Assembly: GCA_934569425.1 (NCBI GenBank)
Contig: CAKTKM010000050.1
Span: 1-9,565, forward strand
Source of the DNA: an uncultured Oscillospiraceae bacterium
Lineage (GTDB): Bacteria; Bacillota; Clostridia; Oscillospirales; Oscillospiraceae
DNA: 9,565 nt
Direction of reading: 5' to 3'
Every line of letters begins with the position of its first letter. Position 1 is the stretch's first letter. The notes below the pieces were generated by a model. The model ran no database searches and was not told where the DNA came from. It saw nothing but the letters and a program-made list of their open reading frames with translations. The position numbers were made by a program, and so were the translations under genes. Of this stretch, positions 1-5,667 are shown piece after piece.

Positions 1-74
1 CGGATCTCCTCCAGCACGCTCTCCGGCATCATGGCGGGGCCGGCGGAGAAGTTGAATGTACGACCGTATTTCAT
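1..74 (-). CDS. serC: Phosphoserine aminotransferase, N-terminal fragment
   Basis: Only the first 24 codons are in the window; the gene continues past base 1. The protein starts MKYGRTFNFSAGPAMMPESV. The FNFSAGPAMxPxxVL pattern is the well-known N-terminal signature of SerC, the PLP-dependent enzyme that makes 3-phosphoserine from 3-phosphohydroxypyruvate and glutamate in cytosolic serine biosynthesis (also used in the PLP pathway of some bacteria). The ATG at 74-72 has a strong ribosome binding site, TGAGGAGGAA at 90-81 on the minus strand, six bases upstream. A good sigma-A promoter lies at 131-159. The rest of the enzyme, including the PLP lysine, is outside the window, so integrity cannot be judged. 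In many clostridia serC is followed by serA; that cannot be checked here. Confidence 0.9.
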   Translation of the reverse strand, partial: MKYGRTFNFSAGPAMMPESVLEEI

Positions 75-130
75 TTCAAATTCCTCCTCAAATGTCATAA
101 GTCGGGTATCAAGATTTTGCTCGTAGCTAT

Positions 131-159
131 AGTATACGGCATATTTCCGCCGGAATCAA
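131..159 (-). promoter_or_regulatory. Sigma-A promoter of serC
   Basis: On the minus strand, TTGATT (159-154) and TATACT (136-131) are separated by exactly 17 bases. Transcription would start near 124, giving a leader of about 50 bases before the serC ATG. I see no T-box or other riboswitch signature in that short leader. Confidence 0.75.
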
Positions 160-196
160 CCGTGAAAATCAAAAATTGCAAAATTTGTATGGCTTG

Positions 197-211
197 CTGA
201 CAAAATGTCAG
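197..211. promoter_or_regulatory. Small perfect dyad CTGACA-AAA-TGTCAG between two divergent promoters
   Basis: A perfect 6-bp inverted repeat with a 3-base centre lies between the minus-strand serC promoter (131-159) and the plus-strand promoter (245-273). Four Ts follow on the plus strand, but the stem is short and AT-rich, so a transcription-factor operator is more plausible than a terminator. The regulator is unknown. A 6-bp dyad can occur by chance. Confidence 0.3.
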
Positions 212-244
212 TTTTCCTCGTGCAAACCGCCGGAGAGCGGGCGA

Positions 245-273
245 TTGACAAGGGGAGAGGGGGATGTTACAAT
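245..273 (+). promoter_or_regulatory. Near-consensus plus-strand promoter pointing antisense through the repeat gene
   Basis: TTGACA (245-250), a 17-base spacer and TACAAT (268-273), with TGT directly before the -10 as an extended -10 element. This is the best sigma-A match in the window. Transcription would begin near 280 and first enter the complement of the repeat-gene terminator, then the antisense strand of the repeat gene. No plausible plus-strand gene starts before the ClC gene at 1040. It may therefore make an antisense or small RNA, or a roughly 760-base leader for ClC. Activity is inferred from sequence only. Confidence 0.6.
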
Positions 274-286
274 AGCGGAAAGCGAC

Positions 287-314
287 AAAAAACGCCGCCC
301 GTTACCGGGCGGCG
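287..314 (-). terminator. Intrinsic terminator of the repeat coiled-coil gene
   Basis: Arms 293-301 and 306-314 form a 9-bp all-GC stem with a 4-base loop. On the minus strand a six-T run (complement of A 287-292) follows immediately. It begins 8 bases past the stop codon at 322-324. On the plus strand the same hairpin has no adjacent T run, so it should not stop plus-strand transcription efficiently. Confidence 0.85.
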
Positions 315-321
315 CGGGAGT

Positions 322-948
322 TCAGATGGCTTTTTTCATTTGCTGGATCTCGTCGTTCATCTGGCGGAAAACGGATTTGAGGAATTTGACCTCATCCTCC
401 AGAGCGTCCACGCGGGAACGGGGCGCCAGCTGTTCCAGCAGGCTCTGCTGGTTTTCATACAGCAGGTTGAATTTGGGGTCAAAATAGGACTCCATCAGAA
501 CTTTCATGTGGTTTTCGGCTTCGTCGATCTTTCCGGTCATACGCTGCTCGGAAGCTTCGATCTCGGTCTTGATCTTTCCGGTCATACGCTGCTCGGAGGC
601 TTCGATCTCGGTCTTGATCTTTCCGGTCATGCGCTGCTCGGAAGCTTCGATCTCGGTTTTGATCTTTCCGGTCATGCGCTGTTCGGAGGCTTCGATCTCG
701 GTCTTGATCTTTCCGGTCATACGCTGCTCGGAAGCTTCGATCTTTCCGGTCATGCGCTGCTCGGAGGCTTCGATCTCGGTCTTGATCTTTCCGGTCATAC
801 GCTGTTCGGAGGCTTCGATCTCGGTCTTGATCTTTCCGGTCATACGCTGTTCGGAGGCTTCGATCTCGGTCTTGATCTTTCCGGTCATGCGCTGCTCGGA
901 GGCCAGAATGATCTCCTGAAGCATCTGCAGATCCTGTTTGTCCAACAT
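322..948 (-). CDS. Coiled-coil protein with nine identical 10-residue repeat cores, function unknown
   Basis: The protein has 208 residues and no signal peptide or membrane segment, so it is probably cytosolic. Residues 1-15 are a short helical lead. Residues 16-141 hold nine exact copies of ASEQRMTGKI. Copies are linked by KTEIE, giving a 15-residue period, except copy 4, which has only E (11 residues). Residues 142-208 are a different, heptad-like helical region containing LLYENQQSLLEQLAPRSRV and ending in a Lys-rich tail. From memory, similar tails (LLEQLAPRSRV followed by a coiled coil) occur in uncharacterised clostridial proteins with variable N-terminal repeats; this was not searched. 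The start at 948-946 has a GAGGGGGAG ribosome binding site 7 bases upstream. A strong promoter (981-1009) and a terminator (287-314) make it a single-gene unit. It looks less GC-rich than its neighbours. A scaffold or oligomerising role is only a guess from the coiled coil. Confidence 0.85.
   Translation of the reverse strand: MLDKQDLQMLQEIILASEQRMTGKIKTEIEASEQRMTGKIKTEIEASEQRMTGKIKTEIEASEQRMTGKIEASEQRMTGKIKTEIEASEQRMTGKIKTEIEASEQRMTGKIKTEIEASEQRMTGKIKTEIEASEQRMTGKIDEAENHMKVLMESYFDPKFNLLYENQQSLLEQLAPRSRVDALEDEVKFLKSVFRQMNDEIQQMKKAI
526..903 (-). repeat. In-gene tandem repeat array, 45-bp units with one 33-bp unit
   Basis: On the plus strand the marker TTCCGGTCAT recurs at 531, 576, 621, 666, 711, 744, 789, 834 and 879. 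Spacing is 45 bp seven times and 33 bp once (711 to 744). Units differ at only four sites: A/G in the Arg codon, C/T in the Glu codon, A/G in the Ala codon and C/T in a Lys codon. All of these are synonymous. The short unit lacks 12 bp between two GATCT copies, as expected from slippage. The array is coding and in frame, so copy number could change without breaking the gene. Confidence 0.97.
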
Positions 949-980
949 AAGAATACTCCCCCTCTTACCGCTTTCTCTTC

Positions 981-1009
981 ATTATACGGGACGGCGCGTC
1001 CCGCGTCAA
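981..1009 (-). promoter_or_regulatory. Strong promoter of the repeat gene with a fully palindromic 17-bp spacer
   Basis: On the minus strand TTGACG (1009-1004) and a consensus TATAAT (986-981) are 17 bases apart. The spacer (987-1003) is a perfect inverted repeat, CGGGACG-GCG-CGTCCCG, filling the space between the two hexamers exactly. A dimeric repressor there would block polymerase, and a MerR-type regulator acts on similarly placed dyads, although usually with 19-20 bp spacers. The start site would be near 974, about 25 bases before the ATG. The dyad also lies 36 bases upstream of the divergent ClC start. Confidence 0.75.
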
Positions 1010-1039
1010 TAGAAAAATCCACCCCGAAGGAGACACACC

Positions 1040-2296
1040 ATGGAACGGATCAAGGCCTTTTGGCAGCATATTTCCCTATATATCATCGCGCTGGGCAAGT
1101 GGCTGGGCATCGGCGGCGGCGTGGGTCTCATCGGCGGCGTGGTGGGCGCGGCCTTCCACATCGGCGTGGAGAAGGCCACGGAGCTGCGGCTCATGCAGCC
1201 GTGGATCCTGTGGCTGCTGCCGCTGGGCGGCGTGGCTATCGTGGGGCTGTACCGTCTGGCGCATATGGAGGGGCGGGGGACCAACAACATCATCGAATCC
1301 GTCCATTTCGGCAAGAACGTTCCTCTGGTTCTGGTGCCGCTGATCTTCATTTCCACCTGCATCACGCACCTGCTGGGCGGCTCGGCAGGCCGGGAGGGCG
1401 CGGCGCTGCAGATCGGCGGCGGCATTGGCTACCGGGTGGGACGCGCTCTGCATCTGGGGGAGAAGGATCTGCCTCTGACCACCCTGTGCGGCATGAGCGC
1501 GGTATTCGCCGCCCTGTTCGGCACGCCGCTGACGGCTACGGTGTTCGCGCTGGAGGTCATCAGCGTGGGGGTGCTGTATTACGCGGGGCTGATCCCCTGC
1601 CTGATGGCGTCCTCGGTGGCGTATCTGGTGGCTTCGCTCCTCGGCGTGGCGCCCACCCGCTTCACGGCGGCGCTGCCGCCGCTGGATGTATGGACGATGG
1701 TGCTGGTGATCCTGCTGGCTATCGGCTGCGCGCTGGTATCCATCCTGTTTGTGCGGGGGATGCACTGGGTGGAGCATCTGGCGGAAAAAGCAGTGAAAAA
1801 CCCCTATCTCCGGGCGGCGGCAGGCGGCGCGGCTATCGTCGGGCTGACGCTGCTGCTGGGGCGGGACTATAACGGCGCCGGCATGGACGTGATCACCCGG
1901 GCGGTGGAGCAGGGACAGGCGGCGCCGTGGGCGTGGCTGCTGAAGATCCTGTTTACGGCGCTGACCATCGGCTGCGGCTTCAAGGGCGGCGAGGTGGTAC
2001 CCTCCTTCTTCGTGGGCGCCGGCTTCGGCTGCGCGGCGGGGCAGGCGCTGGGACTGCCCGCCGGCTTCGGCGCGGCCATCGGGCTGGTGGCGGTATTCTG
2101 CGGTGCGGTGAACTGTCCCATCGCCTCGGTGCTGCTGAGTCTGGAGCTGTTCGGCGGCACGGACGGCGTGCTGTATTTTGCCTTCGCCTGTGCCATCAGC
2201 TATCTGCTCAGCGGCTACTGCGGACTCTACAGCAGCCAGACCATTCTCTATTCCAAGCTGCGGGCGGAGTTTATCAACGTACACGCCAAAGAGTGA
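1040..2296 (+). CDS. ClC-family anion channel or anion/proton antiporter
   Basis: A 418-residue polytopic membrane protein with the ClC fold signatures and no CBS domains, moving halide or other anions across the cytoplasmic membrane. Signatures in order: GRGTNNII (78-85) where ClC-ec1 has GSGIP; GSAGREGAALQ (114-124), with E119 as the gating glutamate; FGTPLTATVFALE (160-172); GFKGGEVVPSF (313-323) in place of GIFAP; and LYSS (396-399), whose Y397 matches the anion-coordinating Tyr445. By alignment, the ClC-ec1 inner proton glutamate Glu203 falls at V173, so proton coupling is uncertain. The first filter motif resembles the GNNLI of fluoride-type ClCs only partly, and no fluoride riboswitch is visible. 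The ATG has AAGGAGA about 6 bases upstream. I find no convincing promoter in the 91-base divergent gap; the promoter at 245-273 may read in. The PF06541 gene follows after 25 bases, so they are probably cotranscribed. Confidence 0.92.
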   Translation: MERIKAFWQHISLYIIALGKWLGIGGGVGLIGGVVGAAFHIGVEKATELRLMQPWILWLLPLGGVAIVGLYRLAHMEGRGTNNIIESVHFGKNVPLVLVPLIFISTCITHLLGGSAGREGAALQIGGGIGYRVGRALHLGEKDLPLTTLCGMSAVFAALFGTPLTATVFALEVISVGVLYYAGLIPCLMASSVAYLVASLLGVAPTRFTAALPPLDVWTMVLVILLAIGCALVSILFVRGMHWVEHLAEKAVKNPYLRAAAGGAAIVGLTLLLGRDYNGAGMDVITRAVEQGQAAPWAWLLKILFTALTIGCGFKGGEVVPSFFVGAGFGCAAGQALGLPAGFGAAIGLVAVFCGAVNCPIASVLLSLELFGGTDGVLYFAFACAISYLLSGYCGLYSSQTILYSKLRAEFINVHAKE

Positions 2297-2321
2297 AAAA
2301 ACGACTGTGTGAGGTGACCCT

Positions 2322-3194
2322 ATGAACTGGACGCTGCTATGTCAGCTGATCGTGCTGTATTTCGTCTTCTCCGTGCTGGGGTGGATGATGGAGGTGGTGC
2401 TGAAGTACATCCAGTATCACCGCTTCATCAACCGCGGCTTCCTCATCGGTCCCTACTGCCCCATCTACGGCAGCGGCGTGGTGCTGGTGACGGTGCTGGT
2501 GGGCGGCCTTGTGGGCATACGGGGCGGCACGCCGGGGGAGATCTTTCTGGCGGGCTTCTTCATCTGCGGCGGGCTGGAGTATTTCATCAGCTGGTACATG
2601 GAAAAGGCCTTCCACGCCCGCTGGTGGGACTATAGCCGCAAGCCCATGAACCTGAACGGGCGGGTGTGGATCGGCAATCTGATGCTGTTTGGCCTTGCCA
2701 GCGTGGTGATCGTGCTGTGGATCGATCCGGTGTATTTCCGGCTGATCGGGAAGCTCTCCCCCTTCTGGCTGCATACGGCGGCGGTGGTCATCGTGGCGCT
2801 GCTGGCGGGGGACTGCGTGGCGTCCCATGTGCTGATGGGCATTGTCCGGAAGGAGATCGACGCCCAGGAGGGCGACAGCACCGAGGAGATCAGCCAGCAC
2901 GTCCATGAGCTGCTGCGGGACCGCAATCTGCTGCTGCGGCGTATCCAGCAGGCCTATCCTGAGCTGCAGGCGCGGCCGCAGGCCATGGTGGAGCGTATGA
3001 AGCAGGCGCGGCGGGAGTTCCGAGAGGCCAACCGCCGGGTGAAGGAGCTGCTGGGCGAGCTTGCCCGCCGCCGGAGAAGCGGCGAGGCGCTGGAGGAGAT
3101 CACGCAACGTCTGGAGGCGGCCAACGCCGCCATGCGGGAGCGCCGCGCCCGGCTGCGGGAGACGGAGCGGAAGCTGCGGCGAAAGGAAGAGTAA
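2322..3194 (+). CDS. PF06541-type (CmpB-like) membrane protein with long charged cytoplasmic tail
   Basis: The 290-residue protein matches the family named putative ABC-transporter type IV. No ATPase motif or partner ATPase is present, and the transport role of this family is unproven. About five membrane helices are visible: residues 5-27, 40-65, 73-92, 116-134 and 147-172. Family hallmarks are RGFLIGPYCPIYG (38-50) and WYMEKAFHARWWDYSRKPMN (91-110) followed by LNGRVW. Residues 175-290 form a long Arg/Glu-rich helical, probably coiled-coil, tail that should lie in the cytoplasm. The start at 2322 has GAGGTGA at 2311-2317. It sits 25 bases after the ClC gene and 24 before the Nudix gene, consistent with an operon. 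Substrate and partners are unknown. Confidence 0.8.
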   Translation: MNWTLLCQLIVLYFVFSVLGWMMEVVLKYIQYHRFINRGFLIGPYCPIYGSGVVLVTVLVGGLVGIRGGTPGEIFLAGFFICGGLEYFISWYMEKAFHARWWDYSRKPMNLNGRVWIGNLMLFGLASVVIVLWIDPVYFRLIGKLSPFWLHTAAVVIVALLAGDCVASHVLMGIVRKEIDAQEGDSTEEISQHVHELLRDRNLLLRRIQQAYPELQARPQAMVERMKQARREFREANRRVKELLGELARRRRSGEALEEITQRLEAANAAMRERRARLRETERKLRRKEE

Positions 3195-3218
3195 CGGAGC
3201 ATAAGGGGGTCAAATACG

Positions 3219-3770
3219 GTGGAAAAAAAGACTGCCATGGATCTGACGGAGAAGACACTGGATTCCGAGACCATATACGACGGCGCCATCATCCATGTCC
3301 GGCGTGACCGGGTGCTGCTGCCCAACGGACACACCGCTGCCCGGGAGATCGTGGAGCACCCCGGCGGCGTGGGGATCCTGGCGCTGGACGCCGACGGCAC
3401 GGTGCTGCTGGTGCGGCAGTACCGCTATGCCTTTGGCCGCACGCTGCTGGAGATCCCCGCCGGAAAGCGGGAGGCGGGGGAGGAGCCCCTTGTCACCGCC
3501 CGCCGGGAGCTGCGGGAGGAGACCGGCGCCGCCGCGGAGGCGTGGACGCCGCTGGGGAAGCTGATCGCCTCTCCGGGCTGCTATGACGAGGTGCTGTATC
3601 TCTATCTGGCGCAGGGGCTGCATTTCGGCGACACCGATCCGGACGAGGACGAGTTTTTGTCGGTGGAGCGGATGTCCCTTGCGGAGCTGTACCGCCGCTG
3701 CATGGCGGGGGAGATCATCGACGCCAAGACTGTCTGCGCCGCGCTGAAGGCCAAGGCGCTGGGACTTTGA
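3219..3770 (+). CDS. nudF: Nudix hydrolase, ADP-ribose pyrophosphatase type
   Basis: A 183-residue cytosolic enzyme predicted to split ADP-ribose into AMP and ribose 5-phosphate using Mg2+. The Nudix box GX5EX7REUXEEXGU is complete at residues 82-104: G82, E88, then RELREETGA (96-104). P119 in ASPGCYDE, 15 residues after the box, fits the proline that marks ADP-ribose pyrophosphatases, and the N-terminal half (VLLPNGHTAAREIVEHPGG) fits the NudF/YqkG family. The start is a GTG at 3219, supported by AAGGGGGT at 3203-3210 with about 9 bases of spacing. The in-frame ATG at 3237 has only a poor site and would remove six residues. It follows the PF06541 gene by 24 bases, probably in one transcript. 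Substrate is inferred from family motifs, so another nucleoside diphosphate sugar is possible. Confidence 0.9.
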   Translation: MEKKTAMDLTEKTLDSETIYDGAIIHVRRDRVLLPNGHTAAREIVEHPGGVGILALDADGTVLLVRQYRYAFGRTLLEIPAGKREAGEEPLVTARRELREETGAAAEAWTPLGKLIASPGCYDEVLYLYLAQGLHFGDTDPDEDEFLSVERMSLAELYRRCMAGEIIDAKTVCAALKAKALGL

Positions 3771-3780
3771 GAGAAAAGCC

Positions 3781-3809
3781 TTGCCTTTTTCCGCGGTTTG
3801 CGGTACCAT
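3781..3809 (+). promoter_or_regulatory. Possible internal promoter for the small membrane protein gene
   Basis: TTGCCT (3781-3786), 17 bases, TACCAT (3804-3809): each hexamer matches the sigma-A consensus at 4 of 6 positions. It lies in the 81-base gap after the Nudix gene. If used, the transcript would start near 3816 and the upstream Met codon at 3798 could not be the start. Moderate to weak evidence. Confidence 0.4.
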
Positions 3810-3851
3810 AGAGAAAATCGGCCGAGCGCCGGGAAGAGAGGGAGACAGAGT

Positions 3852-4118
3852 ATGAAGAAATTGGACAGCAGAACGCTGATCGAACTGATCCTGCTGGCGG
3901 TGGCCGTGGTGTTCTGGGTGCTGCGGAAGCTGAACGTGGTGTTCATCCCCGGCCTTGCCCCCATCGCGCTGGCGGTGGGCATGGGGCTGCTGGGCATGGG
4001 CTACATCGCCCAGAAGCAAAAATCCCGCAAGCTGGCGGGCGTCCTGCTGCTGGCCTTCGCCCTGCTGCAGATCATCGTGGGTCTCATGGAGATCCGGGAG
4101 TTTGTCAGCGCGGCGTGA
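3852..4118 (+). CDS. Small hydrophobic membrane protein, function unknown
   Basis: An 88-residue protein starting MKKLDSRTLIEL, with three probable membrane helices: about residues 9-26 (LIELILLAVAVVFWVLRK), 33-53 (around the GMGLLGMGYIAQ motif) and 61-80 (around GVLLLAFALLQIIVG). A basic stretch, KQKSRK, lies between helices 2 and 3. I chose the ATG at 3852 because an AGGGAGA-like site precedes it. An in-frame ATG at 3798 would add 18 polar residues but has no good site and lies within the candidate promoter. No family is recognised and there are no catalytic motifs. It follows the Nudix gene by 81 bases and ends 16 bases before a strong terminator, so it is the last gene of the ClC-PF06541-Nudix cluster or a short unit of its own. 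Confidence 0.75.
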   Translation: MKKLDSRTLIELILLAVAVVFWVLRKLNVVFIPGLAPIALAVGMGLLGMGYIAQKQKSRKLAGVLLLAFALLQIIVGLMEIREFVSAA

Positions 4119-4134
4119 GAGAAGAAGCAACGTG

Positions 4135-4164
4135 AAAAGCCGTCCCGCAGGGACGGCTTTTTTT
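4135..4164 (+). terminator. Intrinsic terminator ending the ClC-to-small-membrane-protein cluster
   Basis: GCCGTCCC (4139-4146), loop GCA, GGGACGGC (4150-4157), then seven Ts (4158-4164). Four As before the stem extend the pairing. Strong textbook terminator, 16 bases after the stop codon of the small membrane protein. Confidence 0.95.
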
Positions 4165-4212
4165 GCGGTATTTCCAATACATTTTCTCATGCTGCCCATG
4201 AATATCATGTGG

Positions 4213-4241
4213 TTTACTTTCCAAACGGGCGGGCGTATACT
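4213..4241 (+). promoter_or_regulatory. Upstream tandem promoter (P1) of the DUF512-der-plsY operon
   Basis: TTTACT (4213-4218), 17 bases, TATACT (4236-4241). The start would be near 4248, giving a leader of about 110 bases. Two small dyads lie just upstream: GTATT-TCC-AATAC (4168-4180) and CATGA-ATA-TCATG (4197-4209). The second ends 3 bases before the -35 and could be an operator. Confidence 0.5.
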
Positions 4242-4281
4242 AAGGAAACCGGGAAGAAATGGGAAAACAGCGCATTTTAGC

Positions 4282-4310
4282 TTGCACGGCGGCGAAAAAA
4301 ACGGTATAAT
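4282..4310 (+). promoter_or_regulatory. Proximal promoter (P2) of the DUF512-der-plsY operon
   Basis: TTGCAC (4282-4287), 17 bases, perfect TATAAT (4305-4310). Transcription would start near 4317, about 42 bases before the DUF512 ATG. This rules out the in-frame upstream Met codon at 4314 for transcripts made from here. Confidence 0.8.
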
Positions 4311-4358
4311 ACTATGGTTATCATGCACCCGTATGCGTATTTGCAAGGAGAGCCGCCT

Positions 4359-5654
4359 ATGAGTACCGTTATCACGTCCATTGATCCCCGTTCCCCGGCG
4401 GAAAAGGCCGGTGTGGCGGTGGGCGAAAAGCTGCTGGAGATCAACGGCCATCCCATCGTGGACGTGCTGGACTACCGGTTCTACGGCTACGATCCGGAGA
4501 CCGCGCTGCTGCTGGAGAAGGACGGCCGGATCCGCCGCGTCACCATCCGCAAGGCGGAGGGGCGGGATCTGGGGCTGAATTTCAACACCTATCTGATGGA
4601 CGAGATGCACCGCTGCGCCAACCACTGCCTGTTCTGCTTTGTGGATCAGATGCCGCCCAACATGCGGCCGTCCCTGTATATCAAGGACGACGACGAACGG
4701 CTCAGCTTCCTGCTGGGCAACTACACCACCCTGACCAATCTTTCGGAGCGGGAGGCACAGCGGATCATCGACCTGCACATCAGCCCCATCAACGTGTCCG
4801 TTCACGCCACGGAGCCGCGGCTCCACTGTACGCTGCTGGGCAACAGGGACGCGGAGCGGTCGCTGGAGTATATCCGCCGGTTCTGCGCGGCGGGCATCGT
4901 CATGAACGGGCAGATCGTGGTGTGTCCCGGCTGGAACGATGGGGACGCGCTGCGGCGCACCCTGCGGGATCTGACGGAGTGGCAGTTTTCCAGCTGCTCG
5001 CTGGTGCCGGTGGGTATCACCAGGTACCGCCAGGGACTGGCCAAGCTGCGTCCCGTGGACACCGCCGATGCCCGGGACATCATCGCCATTGCCGAGGAAT
5101 TCGGGCAGGAGAACCTGCGCCGGTTCGGCACGCGGCGGTTTTTCTGCGCCGATGAGCTGTTTCTGCGGGCGGGGCTGCCCCTGCCGCAGGAGGACTACTA
5201 CGAGGGCTACCGCCAGATCGAAAACGGCGTGGGGATGCTGCGGTCGCTGGAGCAGGAGTTTCTCTCCGCCATGAAGCTGGAGGAGCCCGACGCCGCCCCC
5301 GGTCCCTGCGCTATCGCCACCGGCGTGGCCGCCGCCCCCTTTATGGAGGCGCTGATGGACAAGGCACGCGCCTATTTCACCAAGCTGGACGTGAAGGTGA
5401 CGGCGGTGGAGAACGACTTTTTCGGCCGCACCATCGACGTGACCGGCCTGCTCACGGGGCAGGACATCGCCCGGCAGATGCAGGGCAGGGTGGACGGACG
5501 GCGGCTGCTGCTGACGGTGCATATGCTGCGCCACGGCGAAACGGTATTTCTGGATGATTACACGGTGGAGAGGCTGTCTCAGGAGCTGGGCTGCCCTGTC
5601 CGCATCGTGGAGGATGACGGCGGCGCGCTGCTGGATGCGCTGCTGGATGTTTGA
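4359..5654 (+). CDS. DUF512 protein: PDZ-like domain plus radical-SAM-type iron-sulfur domain
   Basis: A 431-residue cytosolic protein. Residues 1-65 resemble a PDZ domain (SPAEKAGVAVGEKLLEING). Residues 86-93, CANHCLFC, give a CxxxCxxC cluster motif like that of radical-SAM enzymes, with the typical following FVDQMPPNMRPSLY. The C-terminal part (about 220-425) is the DUF512 region, with NDFFGRTIDVTGLLTG at 352-367. The reaction is unknown; S-adenosylmethionine and a [4Fe-4S] cluster are inferred from the motif. The ATG at 4359 has AAGGAG at 4345-4350; an earlier in-frame Met at 4314 lies before the predicted transcription start. The gene is followed 13 bases later by der, whose ribosome binding site overlaps this stop codon, so translation is probably coupled. 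From memory, DUF512 genes sit beside der in many clostridia, which suggests a link to ribosome assembly or RNA modification. Confidence 0.9.
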   Translation: MSTVITSIDPRSPAEKAGVAVGEKLLEINGHPIVDVLDYRFYGYDPETALLLEKDGRIRRVTIRKAEGRDLGLNFNTYLMDEMHRCANHCLFCFVDQMPPNMRPSLYIKDDDERLSFLLGNYTTLTNLSEREAQRIIDLHISPINVSVHATEPRLHCTLLGNRDAERSLEYIRRFCAAGIVMNGQIVVCPGWNDGDALRRTLRDLTEWQFSSCSLVPVGITRYRQGLAKLRPVDTADARDIIAIAEEFGQENLRRFGTRRFFCADELFLRAGLPLPQEDYYEGYRQIENGVGMLRSLEQEFLSAMKLEEPDAAPGPCAIATGVAAAPFMEALMDKARAYFTKLDVKVTAVENDFFGRTIDVTGLLTGQDIARQMQGRVDGRRLLLTVHMLRHGETVFLDDYTVERLSQELGCPVRIVEDDGGALLDALLDV

Positions 5655-5667
5655 GGAGGGAGAAAAC

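Noticed and set aside
526..903. CRISPR-like regular repeat spacing
   Set aside because: The units are directly abutting coding repeats with no unique spacers, and the frame stays open throughout.
949..1039. Fluoride riboswitch ahead of the ClC gene
   Set aside because: I looked for the conserved fluoride-aptamer segments and found none. The only structure is the 987-1003 dyad, which belongs to the minus-strand promoter.
205..1872. Long plus-strand reading frame (555 codons) containing a Gly/Leu-rich repeat
   Set aside because: It is the antisense of the repeat gene joined to an out-of-frame reading of ClC. The repeat is explained by the minus-strand gene, which has its own promoter, ribosome binding site and terminator.
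4314..4358. Earlier start for the DUF512 gene at the Met codon at 4314
   Set aside because: It lies 4 bases after a perfect -10 element, at or before the predicted transcription start, and has no ribosome binding site. The ATG at 4359 has AAGGAG at the right distance.
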